DNA of 64,000 nucleotides from Pseudocercospora fijiensis CIRAD86 (GCF_000340215.1 NW_006921549.1:752001-816000), one strand, 5' to 3'; positions 1 through 12,899 are shown, numbered from the stretch's first letter. The notes: generated by a model from the letters alone, not told the origin. Program-made: numbers and translations.

Positions 1-2
1 AA

Positions 3-3000
3 ACTAAATGCCGGTACTAGTCTAAGCGTACGCTTATAGTCGTCTACGACTATAATACTATTATATAGAAGCGTAAGACAAGCAGAGACTAGAAGGATTA
101 TTATAATACGCTACGCTACTACTAGGGCGACGAGGGCCTAAATCTAGATAAGAAGGCTCTATAAAACAAGCTAGACGACGAGCCTACTAAGGTAATAGCG
201 AAGGACAAGTAGGACGAGCCGAGCGAGACTATAGCAAATAATAAGCAAGACGCGCTAGATATAGACGCTACGTAAGACAAGTAAGATGCTAAGGAGCTAG
301 AGCCTATAACGTCTAGCGTAACGATCCTAACGGAAAATACTAAGAAGTAGCGCGTTATAGCGAATACCGAAGCTAATCTACCGCTATCTAAGGGCTGTTA
401 CCTTAAGAACTCCCTATAGAAGCACTAGCCGACGCTAATCTAGGTAGTACTCGCGAATGTTTTCCCGCGAAAAATAACGCTTAATACTATCTATAAGAAC
501 GTCTAGATCCTCCTTAGATATACGATAATAGCGCGTTCCGTTAATAAGGAGCTTAGTAGGTAGGTAGAAGACGAGGATAGTATAGTAGTTATAGTAGACG
601 GCGAGTAGGTACTTACCTTATACGGCTAAGTAGTATATAAAAAGGCAGTAGGCAAGCTTCCCTAGGCGGACGCTAAGCTATTATAAGACCGCGTATACTA
701 GCTAAAGACTATTAATAAGCGGCAACCGTAAAAGGACGCCGCTATTAAGTAACTATAACTACTAAAGGACGTCGGTAGCGTAGAGGATACCGCTACTAAG
801 AAGTCGCCGAAGGATATACCTAAGGACGCTAACTATAAGAAAGAGACGAGTCTAGTCGCTATATTATCGACCGTAGTAGGAAGCAAGGCTCTAGGATAGA
901 ACACTAAGATATAGGACCCTATAGAGGTACGAGAACGCAATAAAGAGCTCTAGAAGGTAGTAATAGAGGCAATTTTAGCCTACGTAATAGAGCCTATAAT
1001 AGTAGTATAGCTAACCGAGGCTATCTCTATCGCGTTCCTAAGTATAAAAACTATACTAGACGCTAAGTTCGCGTAGGAGTTACTAGAAGCTAACGTCGGT
1101 ATAAGCCTTACCGAAGTAGGCGACGCGTTTATTCTAATCTCGAAAGATAGGTTAGAGGCGAGGATTCGCGTAATAGAAACTACCTACTTTAACGACGAGT
1201 ATAATCTAGGATAGTACGTTATAGCGAACGACCCTAAGGCTAAAACGCTCGTATAAACATACGACGAGGAGACCGAGTATAACGATACCCTAGCCTCTAT
1301 CGACTATAACTCCCTAGTACGTAACGACTCTTACGACGACGGCGACTCTCTAGTACGCTAAAACGCTAATAATAGCGACGACTTATAGTACGGCGATTAG
1401 AACGACGGTAAGCGATAGTAATACCCGATCCTAGACGGCGTCGATATAAATAGAGATATTCGAGACGCTATAAAGGCATTAGGCGCCTACTAGCGTACCG
1501 CTACCCTCTTCTACTTAACGACGGTAAACGCTATTAAGGTCGCTATAAAGGAGGATAATAATACTATCGAGCGTCTTATAATAATAGACAAGTTAGCCTA
1601 TATAGGACAAATTACGCTCTAACTAGTATACGAATACTAATTCCTTAGCTCGGTATATAAGACTACTTATATAAACGAGTACTTTAAAGAATTTATTAGC
1701 AACTTTTACCCTACTCCGGCACCTAGTATAGACCTACGTAGTAGGCTCTAAGCTATATTCGACCGCGTCTAGGGATACTATAAAGGCCCGCTAGTCTTAG
1801 GACTAACCCTATTACTCTATACGCTACTATAGATACGTATAGTAGTAGAGCGCGACGCCGACCTCCTAGCTACCGACTATATAAATAAGATATTAGGCAA
1901 GCCTACTAATTACGCCGAACCTACCGACGATACCGATCCTACTAGCTACGCTAAGCCTACTAACGACGCCGACGCTAAGGATAGATAGGACTCTATATAA
2001 GCCGATACTAAGGACGCCGACGTTTAAGACTCTATATAAGCTAAGGACTATATCGATAACGCTAGCGACGCGTCCGCTATCGACGACGTAATAGATACGT
2101 AAAAGGAGGACGAAGACAACGAGAATGCCCTAATAGACGTAAAGGAGAAGAAGTAGCGCCGTAAAGCGGCTAGAGTAGCTAAGAGGGATAAGAGCAAAGC
2201 GGACGAAGATAACAATTAGGAAGACACCCTAGCTATTATAGACAAGAAGAAGGTACGCCGTAGAGCGGTTAATATAGATAAGGATAAGAACTTTTAGCGC
2301 TCGGGTATATAGTATACTAGTATTAAAGATTAGTTAGAGTCGTAGTACTAAGCTAATATAGTAGTACTAATATATAATACGCTAGGATTTAAGATAATAG
2401 ACTATATACTACTAATAGGCACCCGCTTATCCGACTTTAAATTAGGAATAATATACCGCAAGGTTAACGATACGACTATCGGCCTAAAGGATCTCGGAAA
2501 GTAGTATACGTACTCCGTCGAGGTATAGGGATATCTACGCTCTAAGCGTAAGCTAATCGGCCCGCCGTACTTATACTACGAGTAGTATCCTAATAGTACG
2601 TATAAGATCGCTACTATTACTTGTCGTACTATACTTATAGGTAGCGGTATCTTCCGCTATAAGGCCCTAGACTAGGTTACCTAGACGTATATCGATAATA
2701 TAAGCAATTAGGCAACGATTATAATAGCGATGTCTTTAGATATCGAAGGCGAGACGGAGCTAATTACCTCTTTACGCTAGTAGTAGGCACGCTAGCGGAA
2801 GTACTATAAGGACCTAAACTACGACCTATATAAGAAGTAGCTACAAATTATTTCCCTATTCTACCTTACCTTTAAGGCCGCTACGGTAGAGTAGCTAATA
2901 GAGATCGATATCGTAGTAATCCTAGACTACGCCCTTACGAATATATAGGCCTATAATACGACTAACGAAGACGGTATACTAACGGATATCGCGCTCGACT

Positions 3001-4046
3001 ATTTCCTACGTATAGTATATCTCGAGCTATAATTAGGCTATATACCGAGCGTAGACCGCGATTAGGTTGCTACCTATAATAAGAAGGGCCTACTACTAAA
3101 AGATATTAAGTACGATTACGCTATAGAGGACGCAGATCCGGTAAAGTTATACCGCGGACTAGGGCATATAGGTATTATAAGACGATACTAGTCGCTTACT
3201 AACGAGTAACGCGCCGACCTATACCTCTACTTACCGGACGAGCTCGCTATAGCTATTAAGTCTAAGACTCTCGTTAGCACTATAGCCGCTAACGAAGTAA
3301 TATAAGTGCCGGCTACGCCGTAGCTATCGGAGAAGCGTAAGACTAAGTCTCGGTACGGCGCTACTAGCGCTAGTACCCTCGCCCTAGCCTCTAAGGGTAA
3401 AGGCAAGGCCTTCCCTCTACTAAAAGGTAAGGACAAGACTAAGCTACTAAAAATATAGATAGGCTAAGCCTTCGCACGCGCCTTATCCCTACTAGCCTCG
3501 GTATCTGCCCTAATACTTATACCTAAGACGCTAAAGCAAGTCTAGTACGTCGGCGTATAGAAGATATAAGATAAGAGTAGCGGAGCGAAGCGTAAGCGGG
3601 CTAGTACTAGCACTAGCGAGATATCTAACTAGAAGAGACGACGCTAGTACGCAAACTTCTTAACTAGTTCCGATACTAAGGCTATACTAAAGTTAGCTAC
3701 TAAGAAGACGCGCGCTAAACTAGTAGACTTAGACTAAGGAAAGGAGGACATACTCGAGACGTACGAGAACGTATAATACGAATACGAGCAGTAAGGAAAA
3801 CGAGCAAAAGCGGAAAGAGTATATAAGAAGGGGTTTAGCTAATATAGTACGCTAGCCTTCGTTCTATCGGATAGGGGTACTATTACGGTAGGGACGGTAC
3901 GCTAGCTAAGCCCGGTATATACTTTCTATAAAACCGTAGATACTTACCCTAATACTATACTATAGCACGTCTACTAATTCGTCCCTTACGCGACAAGGAA
4001 CTTCGTACTTAATATCCGAGTTAACCGCTACGTACTTATTAAATAA
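3..4046 (+). pseudogene. Large unknown ORF, RIP-decayed, open at window edge
   Basis: One frame (codons starting at positions divisible by 3) runs about 1,347 codons from the window edge to TAA at 4044-4046. It is interrupted almost only by TAG/TAA where Gln or Trp would fit. The product would be very acidic in the first two thirds, with Asp-rich stretches around 1260-1420 and 1850-2130. Lys/Arg-rich blocks follow at 2140-2300 (KKKVRRRAV-like) and 3330-3610. I recognise no catalytic motif and no family. The last 87 bases overlap the 3' end of the opposing ORF at 3960-4727. Its 5' end lies outside the window. The single-frame coherence shows it was protein-coding. Its heavy RIP suggests it belonged to a repeated element, possibly the same one as the next four ORFs; that link is inference. 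Confidence 0.6.
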
Positions 4047-4727
4047 GGTTAACTTTTTTAGCTTCTAACCTAAAACCTCGTTATCGTTACCTAGGAACGA
4101 CTTCTTATACTTAGAGCTCGGCTTAGATAGAGTAGTAGAGTTCTACTACTTCTTAGCCCTAGAAAGAAAAGGCTTAGGTTCGGTATCGATATTAGTATCG
4201 CTATCGTTATTATAGCTAGCGACGGAGCGTTTAGACTTAGTATTAGAGGCGGTAAAGCTACTATAGTAGCCCGACTTTCGTAACCTACCTAGGGCAGATA
4301 GCGGTATAGGTAAAGTAACTATAGAGAAAGGTAACTTAAGCTAAGACAGATCGACCTTAGGCGTATATAGACTCTTATAGGCGTCTTTAGTAATAACCTA
4401 AAAGAGTAATTAGGATTAGGCGCCGCAATATCGTATAGCTAAAGAAAGACTTATATTACTACGGACGAGCAAGTCTATAGTCTACTTAATTAACTCGGTT
4501 TTACCTATTTTATTACTATTCTTAAGCTCTCTACGAAACATGTCCTCTCTCTTTCCGTTCGTACCTTCTATAATAGTATTAACTAAGAGCCTAGCGAAGG
4601 CGAAAACGAAGTCGTTATCGTCGGATTCGGTAAGTAGAGTCTCGTCGTCTTCGTACTCTAAAGCGGAATCGGTATAGTATTCGACCTTCTTCTTAGCCTT
4701 ACGTAACTTAGGCGTACGAGGAGATAT
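3960..4727 (-). pseudogene. Unknown ORF of about 255 codons, convergent with the large ORF
   Basis: Read on the minus strand, a coherent frame starts at 4727 with ATA TCT CCT (probable ATG to ATA change, giving MSPRTPKLRKAKKK) and ends at TAG 3962-3960. Interior stops sit where Gln would fit. The N terminus is basic, then an acidic patch (EYEDDETLLTESDDND), then a mixed Ser/Lys-rich C-terminal half. No domain is recognised and no membrane segment is seen. It converges on, and overlaps by 87 bp, the 3' end of the large plus-strand ORF. The frame continues smoothly across positions where both strands look coding, so the true stop could be a mutated Gln codon. Confidence 0.5.
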
Positions 4728-5319
4728 AGCTAGTAGGTAGCGGCTATCGGTAGGAGTAGAGGAAAGAGAACAGAGAGGTAGCGAGGTATCTACGTATTTT
4801 TATACCTATCGACGATATAGTATACTTTATACTTTATACCTTATACTTCGTACTATTTAATTGCTTAACGGATAGCTACTACGCTAGCGCGTCGGGGGTC
4901 CGATTAAGTATCGATTATAGCGGAGCGCCGACTCTAATATCTACCTCGCTATATATATATCTTAGTAGAGCCGATAAAGCATTATAGTAATTCTTATCGA
5001 CGGACGATAGATAAGGCTAATTAAAGAGTGCAGCACAGCGATAGCACCAAATAACCAAAACGTAAGACTATTCGTTAAAGCCTAACTATTACTAAAGGCT
5101 TAGCCGCGGATATTCCCGAAGCCGACTTAACGCTAGCGCCTATTACCTCTACCTCCGCCGCTCTGCCGAGATTACCTCTGCCGAGTACTAGGCGTACGCT
5201 ATATTACTAATAGTATCTAGTATTTAACATTCTTTATCTACTGCCTACTGCTATACCCTCGAGTATAGCAATACTCGAACGACCGTCGAATAGCGTATTT
5301 CCGCCCTCTCTACTACTAT
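4728..5319. other. Spacer without a recognisable gene
   Basis: No coherent frame is seen. It contains a short AT-rich stretch around 4835-4860 (repeated TATACTTTATAC-like units) that could have served as a promoter for the minus-strand ORF at 3960-4727. Nothing else is supported. Confidence 0.4.
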
Positions 5320-6467
5320 CTCTCTACGTACTTAGCTTCTAAAGTAACGGCGACGAGGAGCGCCGAGCGCGATAGCGTATATACCTATATCTACGCCGAT
5401 ACCGATATTAATACCGATAGTAGTACTTACGATTGCCCGTATACTATCGAAAAGGATACCTATCTTTATAATATTGCTCTACGTATAGCTTCTTTCCGCT
5501 AGAAAGGTAGCTAATATCTCTAAGTTACCCTCTTACCTTACTCCCTCTACGGCCTCGAAGACTATCTCTAGAACTATTATATCGGTACTTACTAGTAGTA
5601 GGTCGATAGTATACGATACGAATACCCTTACGACACTAGGCTACTTAGCTTATAGATGCCTAATACTATCTATAAATCCTTTATTATAAGCCTAACTAGC
5701 GAGATAGAGCGGCAGCTAGTACGGACTACGGAATAGAACGACGTCTTAAAGAATTCTTAATATATATTAGGCGACTAGGTAGTCCGAGTATTATACTTAA
5801 GGAAAATAGGTAAGTCGTCGCGAAGAAACAACTAGATAGTAGCTTTTATTACAAATATCGTTCTATATACCCGCTACTTATCCTAGAGGTTATAAAGTCC
5901 TAGACTAAGGATAACCTCTATAAAGTTAGCTATAATTAGATCGCCTATACGTAAGTATTAATTAAATACGTAATCGGCTACGATTTCGAACCCGCTCGTA
6001 TAGCGTATTAGAAGGACGATAGGTTAGCGAATATTAGTCTATAGCGCGGTCGGAGGAATTCGATAAGTATAAAATATTATATCGACCCTATTCTACGGAA
6101 ATATAACTTCTACGCTACCGACGGACAGCTAGTAGATAGAGAGCTTATTCTTAACCTAGCTAATTTTACTAACGATTCAATTTTTGCTAAACGCTACCCG
6201 GACGTCGATTCTTAGCTCTTAAGTATAATAACAATTACTCTTATATTTACGTAGCTTTCTAAATTCGTAGACGAAGTAGAATTAGAGACAGACCCTAGTA
6301 TCGAGGTAGAAGAGGAGGTAGAGCTTAAAGGACTAAGGAGAATAGCGAGTAGCTTACTAGAGTATCTTAGCGAAAAGAGGGAAGCTAAGGTTACGAAGTA
6401 GGAGGTAGAAGCGGAACGGAGGTAGTAGATCGAAGCCGGCGAGTTTTATAGCAATATCGCAAGTTAA
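5320..6467 (+). pseudogene. Unknown ORF in two frames, RIP-decayed
   Basis: A coherent frame from about 5320 to 5930 (Asp/Tyr-rich start, then LLPYSLYGLEDYL) is followed by a coherent second frame from about 5930 to the TAA at 6465-6467. The second part ends in a charged, probably coiled-coil tail (EVEEEVELKGLRR, EVEAERR). The frame change near 5930 is either a lost intron boundary or an indel. I do not recognise the family. In particular I found no tyrosine recombinase or DDE signature that would mark it as a transposase of the surrounding island. Confidence 0.45.
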
Positions 6468-7139
6468 GCGGTAAAATATATAAGCATTTAGTTAGAAGAA
6501 CGCCCTAGGCTAGTATCTAAATACCGACGTGCTGCCTATGCTAATTAAGTATTAAGTATTGTTTTTTTAAGCGGCGTTCGAAATCTTATTTACGGACCTT
6601 AGCTAAGCAAGGCCGGACTTTCTATCTAGACATACATTATTCTAACAACCTCCTTACCCGACTTAACCGCCCTAACGACATCTATATTCTACCTCTAAAT
6701 CTTTATTGCTATTAAAAAAAAACTTAAGATAAACTACCTTGCCTTGCCTTTCGTCGCTATCCTATTCTATCTATTATTCCTTACTAGTAAGAATTCTCTT
6801 AATTATATCCCCTAACCTCTACGGCGTACCTAGATTATCCCTAGGATAAAACTCTATAAGCTTTATCGCTAAAGTGTTAACTAACTCCTCCTCCTCTCTT
6901 ATACCCTACGTACCTAATCCCTATAAACGACTCTAAACCCCCTAATACAAAGCCGATAACGCTTCGAAAGTCGCCTACGCCTCGAGAATTTAGTCGCGGA
7001 GGGAGAAAACTTTGTTTTAGAGTAGGTTATTATATATACGGGGGAGAGTAGGTAGACTAAAGTAGTAGAAGAGATAATAAAAAGTAGAAAATAGCGGAGG
7101 AAGAATACAAGTATAATAATTATCTATACGATCTTAGAT
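6468..7139. other. Spacer without a recognisable gene
   Basis: Two short homopolymer runs (T around 6562, A around 6715) and pyrimidine-rich DNA around 6760-6920. No coherent reading frame. Could hold the promoter of the plus-strand ORF that follows. Confidence 0.35.
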
Positions 7140-8215
7140 TGACTATAGAAGAGCCGTAGCCGAGTAGGCTATCTGTCTCGATTGCTCTAAAAGGATCTCG
7201 GTAGTAGCGTTATAAGTTCAGAAATCGGAGAGGAAAGATATAACGAAATTAGCGACGCTAGATTTAAGCTAGCCTTCGTCGGTAGAGGCTACGAGCGATA
7301 GGAAGAATTTAAAGAAGATTCGTAAAAACTAGCGAGTCTATTACTAACGTACGGAGTTTTAATAGATATAGGTTTTTATAGCGCGGTAAAGAGCTCTTAT
7401 ACGCTAGCGACCGCTAGTTATATAGAAGAGGAGAGAGGGGTAGAGGGTTAAGAGGAGAGCTTAGTAGGCGTTAAGTTAGATCTTAAGACCGTCGATAATT
7501 TAGATAAAAGAGGAGTCGAAGTTAGGCGGTAGCTTAGTAGATAGTATATTATAGATCTAGAACTAGACGTCTCGGACTTCGCAAGTAGTATAGTTAGTAC
7601 GATTACGAATATCCGTAATATTAGGTGCGAGTCGGTTTAGTACGGCGTACTAGTTTAATAAGTCGAAAAGGAGTTTATCGAGGTCGATATAGCTTTCGAT
7701 ACTAATTCTAGAGATGCTATCCTTAAAACTGCTTTACTTAGGCCTTCTCGGTTAGCGGATTATCTCGCAGACATTAAGGCCTAGGCGTCTTACTATCCTA
7801 CTAAGGACTAAGCTACCTATAGCGACTAGAGGCGTAGCGTATATACTATAGATAAATGCGTATAGACCGAGGCCGATAAGCTCGAGTATAACTAGGACTA
7901 GTATCGGAACAGCGTCTTTACTCGTAGAAAATTCAAAATTCTAATAGTACGCTTATACGTCTACGAAAATGTAAGGCAGACCTCGTTCTACGAGGTCGGA
8001 AACTAGTCGAAATTGATTTAGAATATACGCTATACGTATCGATTTAGCGATTTAGATATAATATTATTTTAGTTCTACTAGTAGAGTAATTGTCTCTTCG
8101 GGTTAGAGTTGTATAGTTTCTACTCTAGTTAGCGCTACATTATCGATAATACTCTAGGTATCGATAATACTCTAGGTATCTATAATGCTTAGTATATCGA
8201 TAATACGGAAGGCTT
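7140..8215 (+). pseudogene. Unknown ORF of about 350 codons, RIP-decayed
   Basis: A single coherent plus-strand frame spans this stretch, with stops only at probable Gln/Trp codons. Distinct segments include RFKLAFVGRGYER near the start and SVFTRRKFKILIVRLYVYE near 7910-7970. The C-terminal third is aromatic-rich. A 22-bp tandem duplication (ATCGATAATACTCTAGGT) at about 8140-8185 lies near the end. No family recognised. It lies between two other decayed ORFs of unknown function, with a short spacer on each side. Confidence 0.45.
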
Positions 8216-8639
8216 AATTAGAAAAAGAAGTAGATAAAGAAAAGGAGGTAGGAGATGTAATAGATTAGCCTTTTTTATATTACGGACGGCGCTTTTACTT
8301 AAAGTCGTATTCTTAAAAGATATTAGCTTAGGATATAAAACATATCGGACTTACCTATATAGCGATAGACTAAGACATAACAATTAAAGCGAGGTAGTAG
8401 AAATCTATTGCTATACTATAGGACACAAGAGTATATAAAGTCTTAGCTAATACCTTAGCGTTCCTTATAGGCTAACTTCTCGCTAGGTTAGCTAGTACCG
8501 AGTAATAACCGAGGTAAGTCGATATAGTACCGTATACTAGTCCTAGTCCTACTCCTACGCTAACGGTCTTAGCTACCTACAAACCTATTGCAGACCTATA
8601 CTCTAATCCTAGTACTCGTTAATCTACAAGGTATTAATA

Positions 8640-9436
8640 TCTTATATATAGGCGGCGATGCTACTATATACTAGGTCGGAGCTATTGCCGATATAGGATT
8701 AGTCGCCTACGTTAAGCTATTCTATAGCTATAGAATAGTCCGACGTTGTAAGGAATACGGCCTCTAAGGACTTTCGGTAGGGAGTAGTAGTATTAGGGTT
8801 ATTAGGATCTTCGTAGGTTAGGCTCGGATTAGGAAATAGTAGACGTACGGTGTTTTCGCGATCGTTAGGTTGTAGCAAATCGCGGCTAAAGTTGTTAAAC
8901 GGGTTAACTAGAGAACGGGAATAGGAGAAATTACCGATATCGATAGTATTACTATATAGAGGTACGGTATTATTCGAGACTCGGTTATTCTCGCTTCTAA
9001 TATCCTCTAAAGCTAAAAGGTCTATAAATTCCTTAAAATTAGCGTTAAGCTAGAAGTAATTGTTTATAGACGCCGTAGAGTCGTTAGGCATGCCGTAGGT
9101 AATAGTAACTAGGAGGGGAGGGTTAATCGTAATATCTATAGTATATTAAAGCTCGGGTACCGCGTTTCCTATCGTTACGGATTGTAGTAGTTCGGCGAGT
9201 ATAAGATTATTATATATTCTCGACCTCTCTATTCGATTACCCGGCGTAGGTAAGATTAAGGCATTATTACTCTTCCTCTTAAGACTCCTATCTAGAGATA
9301 GTCGTAGGAGATAAGGAATACCCTTCTTAGCGCAATTGTTATATATAGTATCTAATATAGTATCTAGTTAGTAGGCGCCTATACGGATTATTATATTAAG
9401 TATTCGTAAACATACTACTAGGTCTTAAGAAAACAT
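8640..9436 (-). pseudogene. Unknown ORF of about 265 codons, start codon intact
   Basis: On the minus strand an ATG at 9436-9434 opens a coherent frame to about 8640, with sparse stops at probable Gln positions. The N-terminal third (MFS*DLVVCLRILN, LLRLSLDRSLKRKSNNA) could be a small helical, basic DNA-binding region. The rest is Asn/Ser/Pro-rich (NPFNNFSRDLLQPNDREN) and looks disordered. No Pfam-type signature is recognised. It is the least damaged ORF of the left-hand island. Confidence 0.5.
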
Positions 9437-10466
9437 ATTTTTTCTTTATCCTTTTATAGTCTTAGTATATAATGCCTAATCGGACTCCTCCGCCGAAGTA
9501 AAGGTAGAGCTACTCCTCTACCTATTCGTTTATAGTAGGTTGCAATCGACTAGGTATATCTCCTAGTGCCGGTGCTAGGGCCGTTAGTAAAGTTGCGGAA
9601 ATAACCTAATAAAGATCGGTAAGTATAATAAGTAGGACTTTCTTCCGCGTAATATCTAGTCTAAGGTTAGTAGTACGGCGGAGAGTGCTATAGAGTTACG
9701 TAGCGATAGGATAGCTAGTAGGATTGTAATAACCTGCGTTACTAGATAGAGGTACTAAGCTAGCTATAGCGCTAGCTATAGTAGTAGTATATAAGACGAG
9801 GAGTATATACCGCTTAATAGCAACTTGCAAGGTACGTCTAATATAGACTCTTAGAGGAGGCGGCGAGAGTAAAAGCATGCTTAGCATGCTTATAACTATC
9901 GCTTAATATAGTTATAGTCGATAATAGCAGAACGAAGTGTATAGCATAGCGCGTAATAGATTGCAGGCCGACTGCCCTACGGTCGGCACGCTACTACTAA
10001 TACTGCTAGTATATACATATATACATACTCTAAGGCTATATACGCGCGATAACTTCTATACCTTTACGTTAAATATCGATTCCGTCTAGAAGGGTAGGAA
10101 GGTAGTAAGGCGTAAGAGACATAAGTCCTACTCTTCTAAGTCCTAGATATCTCGGGAGGCCGAGCTTACTACGAGATCGTAGGTATAGAGACAGAGTATA
10201 AGATGTCGCGAGTAAGATAAGGTACGTAGATAGCTATATACGCGGCGGTCGATAGTAGAAATGTAGAGGGTGTAGTTAGCGCGAAAGGATTAGTTTGCAG
10301 CGGCATATAGGTCGGCGTAGGCGTAGGCGGAGATAATAGGTAGTTCGCCGCTATCGACGCTTTGTTACTTATATGCTAGCGATATATTAGCGATGCAAAA
10401 GAGGAGGCGGTCGGAGAGGTGCAAACGATAGAGCGTAGCGTAGGTAGAAGGCAAGGTTAGGCGTGT
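9437..10466. other. Non-coding stretch with small inverted repeats and a TA-rich tract
   Basis: No convincing gene. It contains a perfect inverted repeat AAGCATGC-TTA-GCATGCTT at 9873-9891, a GCCGA/TCGGC stem around 9966-9988, and a TATATACA tract at 10012-10030. Base use here keeps more CA and TG than in the neighbouring ORFs, so RIP was lighter. Confidence 0.4.
9873..9891. repeat. Perfect 8-bp inverted repeat with 3-bp loop
   Basis: AAGCATGC, TTA, GCATGCTT. It retains four CA/TG steps in a region where such steps are generally lost. Function unknown. Confidence 0.6.
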
Positions 10467-10497
10467 CCTATTACAGTATTTAGAAGTGCGCGCTATA
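10467..10497 (+). repeat. Left terminal inverted repeat of the mariner-like element
   Basis: CCTATTACAGTATTTAGAAG onward matches the reverse complement of 14342-14372 over 31 bp with two mismatches. Both mismatches are explained by opposite-strand RIP of one TGCA-containing ancestor. Confidence 0.75.
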
Positions 10498-10589
10498 TAC
10501 GGAGACCTCGTAACTTTCGCGTACCCTTAGTTTTTCCGTAGACCTACACTCCCTATATAAAATAGGAGGTAGTCTAGGGACGGAACGAA

Positions 10590-12196
10590 AGCCTTTCTTA
10601 CTACTACCTACTTAGGTCCTCTAGTAATAGTTAGAGTTAAGAAGGAGGCTAATACGGAAGCCGTCGCTATACTTAGAGCTTCTAAACGACCGTAGAAGCT
10701 TTCCTCGAAGAAGAAGGAGGCCCTTCTCGCTTAGCAATCGACTAACCGAGCTACTAATAACACTAATAAGAGGCGCCGCCGAGAGCCGACTATTAAGCTA
10801 AGTAAAGGCTCTAATACTAACGACGAGTTGCTAGCAGACACTTAGTAAACCTAGTAAACTAGTGTCGACGACGAGGACTATATATCGGCCGAAGAAGAAG
10901 ACGAAGCTATTAAACAAGAGCGAGAGGTCTTCGACTACGTGTTATAGTAGACAATAGCTAATCTAGCTAACGTACGGTTGCTACTATCGAGTAAGTGCTT
11001 TCCTCGTAAGGTTAACAACAATAGCGACTCCTACTACGAGGAATTCTATACCTAGTACGCTAATTGGCTTATAACCGGCTCTAACGACGACGACTACAAG
11101 TTAGCTAGCTTAGAGATTGTCGCCTTAGCGGATAAGATTAAGACTAAGTACTATTTCCGCAGTACTAGTGTATAGAAGGGCAATTTCCAACGTACGTACG
11201 ATATACTAGCCTCTTAGCATTCTTAAGGAAGGAAGGGCCTAAGACTAGACTTCAAACTAACTGTCGAGCGGCGGAAGACAACCGTAGAGCTAAGTAGACC
11301 CTCGTAGGCGTAGGGTCGTCGTAATAACCGTAGAACTAGCACTACTCGCAATACGGCAACTTAATAGCAATTAGACGCTTTATACGCTAGCTAGGCCGAG
11401 GTTGAGGGTTAATCTAATACCTTAGAAGCTAGAGCCGACGATAATAACTCTACCTTAATCGGCTCGTTAACTAACGCTCGCTATAAGTTGTTAAAGCGTT
11501 AGCCTTGCAAGAATAGATACTACCTTAACAAGGGTAGCTTGTATTAGTTTAGCGGTCCGGATAGAGCTAAAGACTACTACAAGATCTATCCTAACGTTAC
11601 AAGCCGCTAGATTAAGGGTGTTAAAGAAGGGCGCCTAACTATAGGTAATCTAGGCTTAGTATTAGCCTCAAAGATATAGAAGAACCGCGGCAGGCAACTT
11701 GCTAATCTATTTAAGACTCTACGGACTGCTAGAACAGCCGCTATTAGCTCTTTAACCCCTGTAGTAATCTACAATTACTATAGCTAACAGGCTCCGCAAA
11801 AGCGCTCTCGTATAGCTAGTCCGCTAGTAGCTTCTAGTCTACTAGCTAGACTGCAATCAAGTCCAATTCTAGCCTTAATCGCTTCCTATTAATCGTATAT
11901 AGCGGATATAGAATTAATGGGCTTCTTTAGCTAGTTACGTAAAGAATTGAGTAGTAGCTAGACCGAGCGATACGCTAATATAGCTAATATTAAGCGTGTA
12001 TTCGCTAAAGAAGGCGACTTCTTACTTAAACAGCTAAGGAAGGTGAAATTGAGCCGTTAGGTTGCTACTAGACTCAAAGAAGGCTAATACGCTCGGTTTA
12101 TTGCTATAGTTAGTCGATACTTCGATAAGGAAGTCCGTAAGCAGCGGCTTAGTTAGATTAACGAGTCGTCTAACGGTCTGTTCTTTAGTTAGCTAT
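10590..12196 (+). pseudogene. Unknown long ORF inside the mariner-like element
   Basis: A single plus-strand frame of about 535 codons, broken mainly at expected Gln/Trp codons. The N-terminal part is Lys/Arg-rich (KKKEALLA, NKRRRREPT), then acidic (DDEDYISAEEEDEA), then mixed. A stretch around 11500-11640 (CKNRYYLNKGSLY, YPNVTSR*IKGVKEGRL) may be a degenerate DNA-binding or zinc-binding segment. The family is not recognised. It keeps more CA/TG steps than most of the window, so it may be a young arrival or less repeated. Its position within the inverted repeats suggests it moved with the transposase. Confidence 0.5.
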
Positions 12197-12475
12197 AGAA
12201 GCGCTGTTTTAGTATAGAAGCGAGGTAGATTTTCGGGTATAGGTCGGCGGCTTAGAAGTTAATATTTAGCTTAACTAAAGTCGCTTCTTATTCTACTAAT
12301 ACTACGTATTTTTGTATAGTATAACTTAGAGGTGCATTAGATAGATATAGACTCGGCTCTCTATACTTATAGGAATAAAAAACAATGCGTTATAGTGTTG
12401 CGCTAGTGTCGAGTCGAAGTAGTTAAAATTAGCTTACAAGGTCCGGAGCCGCTAAGCTAAACCGCCGAGCGGAAG

Positions 12476-12489
12476 CCGAAATTTCGGCA
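12476..12489. repeat. 14-bp perfect palindrome GCCGAAATTTCGGC
   Basis: Self-complementary sequence in the spacer between the plus ORF and the coiled-coil fragment; possible protein-binding site or chance. Confidence 0.5.
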
Positions 12490-12899
12490 GTCTCGGCATA
12501 GAGAATACTTATACTAGAAGTCGTAAATTTCTAATATATTGCCGAGCCTATATCTTTACTATAAGTGTATATTTTTTTAAACGGACAACGGGAGGTTGTT
12601 TAGCGGCATTAATAGTAGTATTTCCTACCGAAGAGATAGTATAGATGTGTTGTAGTAGTGTTGTAGTAGTAGCCTATCGGTCGATATAGATTCCGGCTTT
12701 CGAAGCTATACTCTCCGGATCGATACTCGATTCCGATACAAATATAGCGACCTACCGATAGCACTGCCTTAAATGAACTTAAGGTAACACTAGCGATATA
12801 AACGGCTTAGAACCTACTAAATTCCAGGCTCTTTAGTCGTAATAGCTACCGGTAGCGCATTAGAGGTATGCCTATTAGGTATTATTGTAGGTTTAACTA

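Noticed and set aside
3227..3436. 69-codon minus-strand open frame
   Set aside because: Shadow of the large plus-strand ORF 3-4046.
9696..9887. 63-codon minus-strand open frame
   Set aside because: Low-complexity and hydrophobic, no start context or conservation; lies in a repeat-poor gap with no support.
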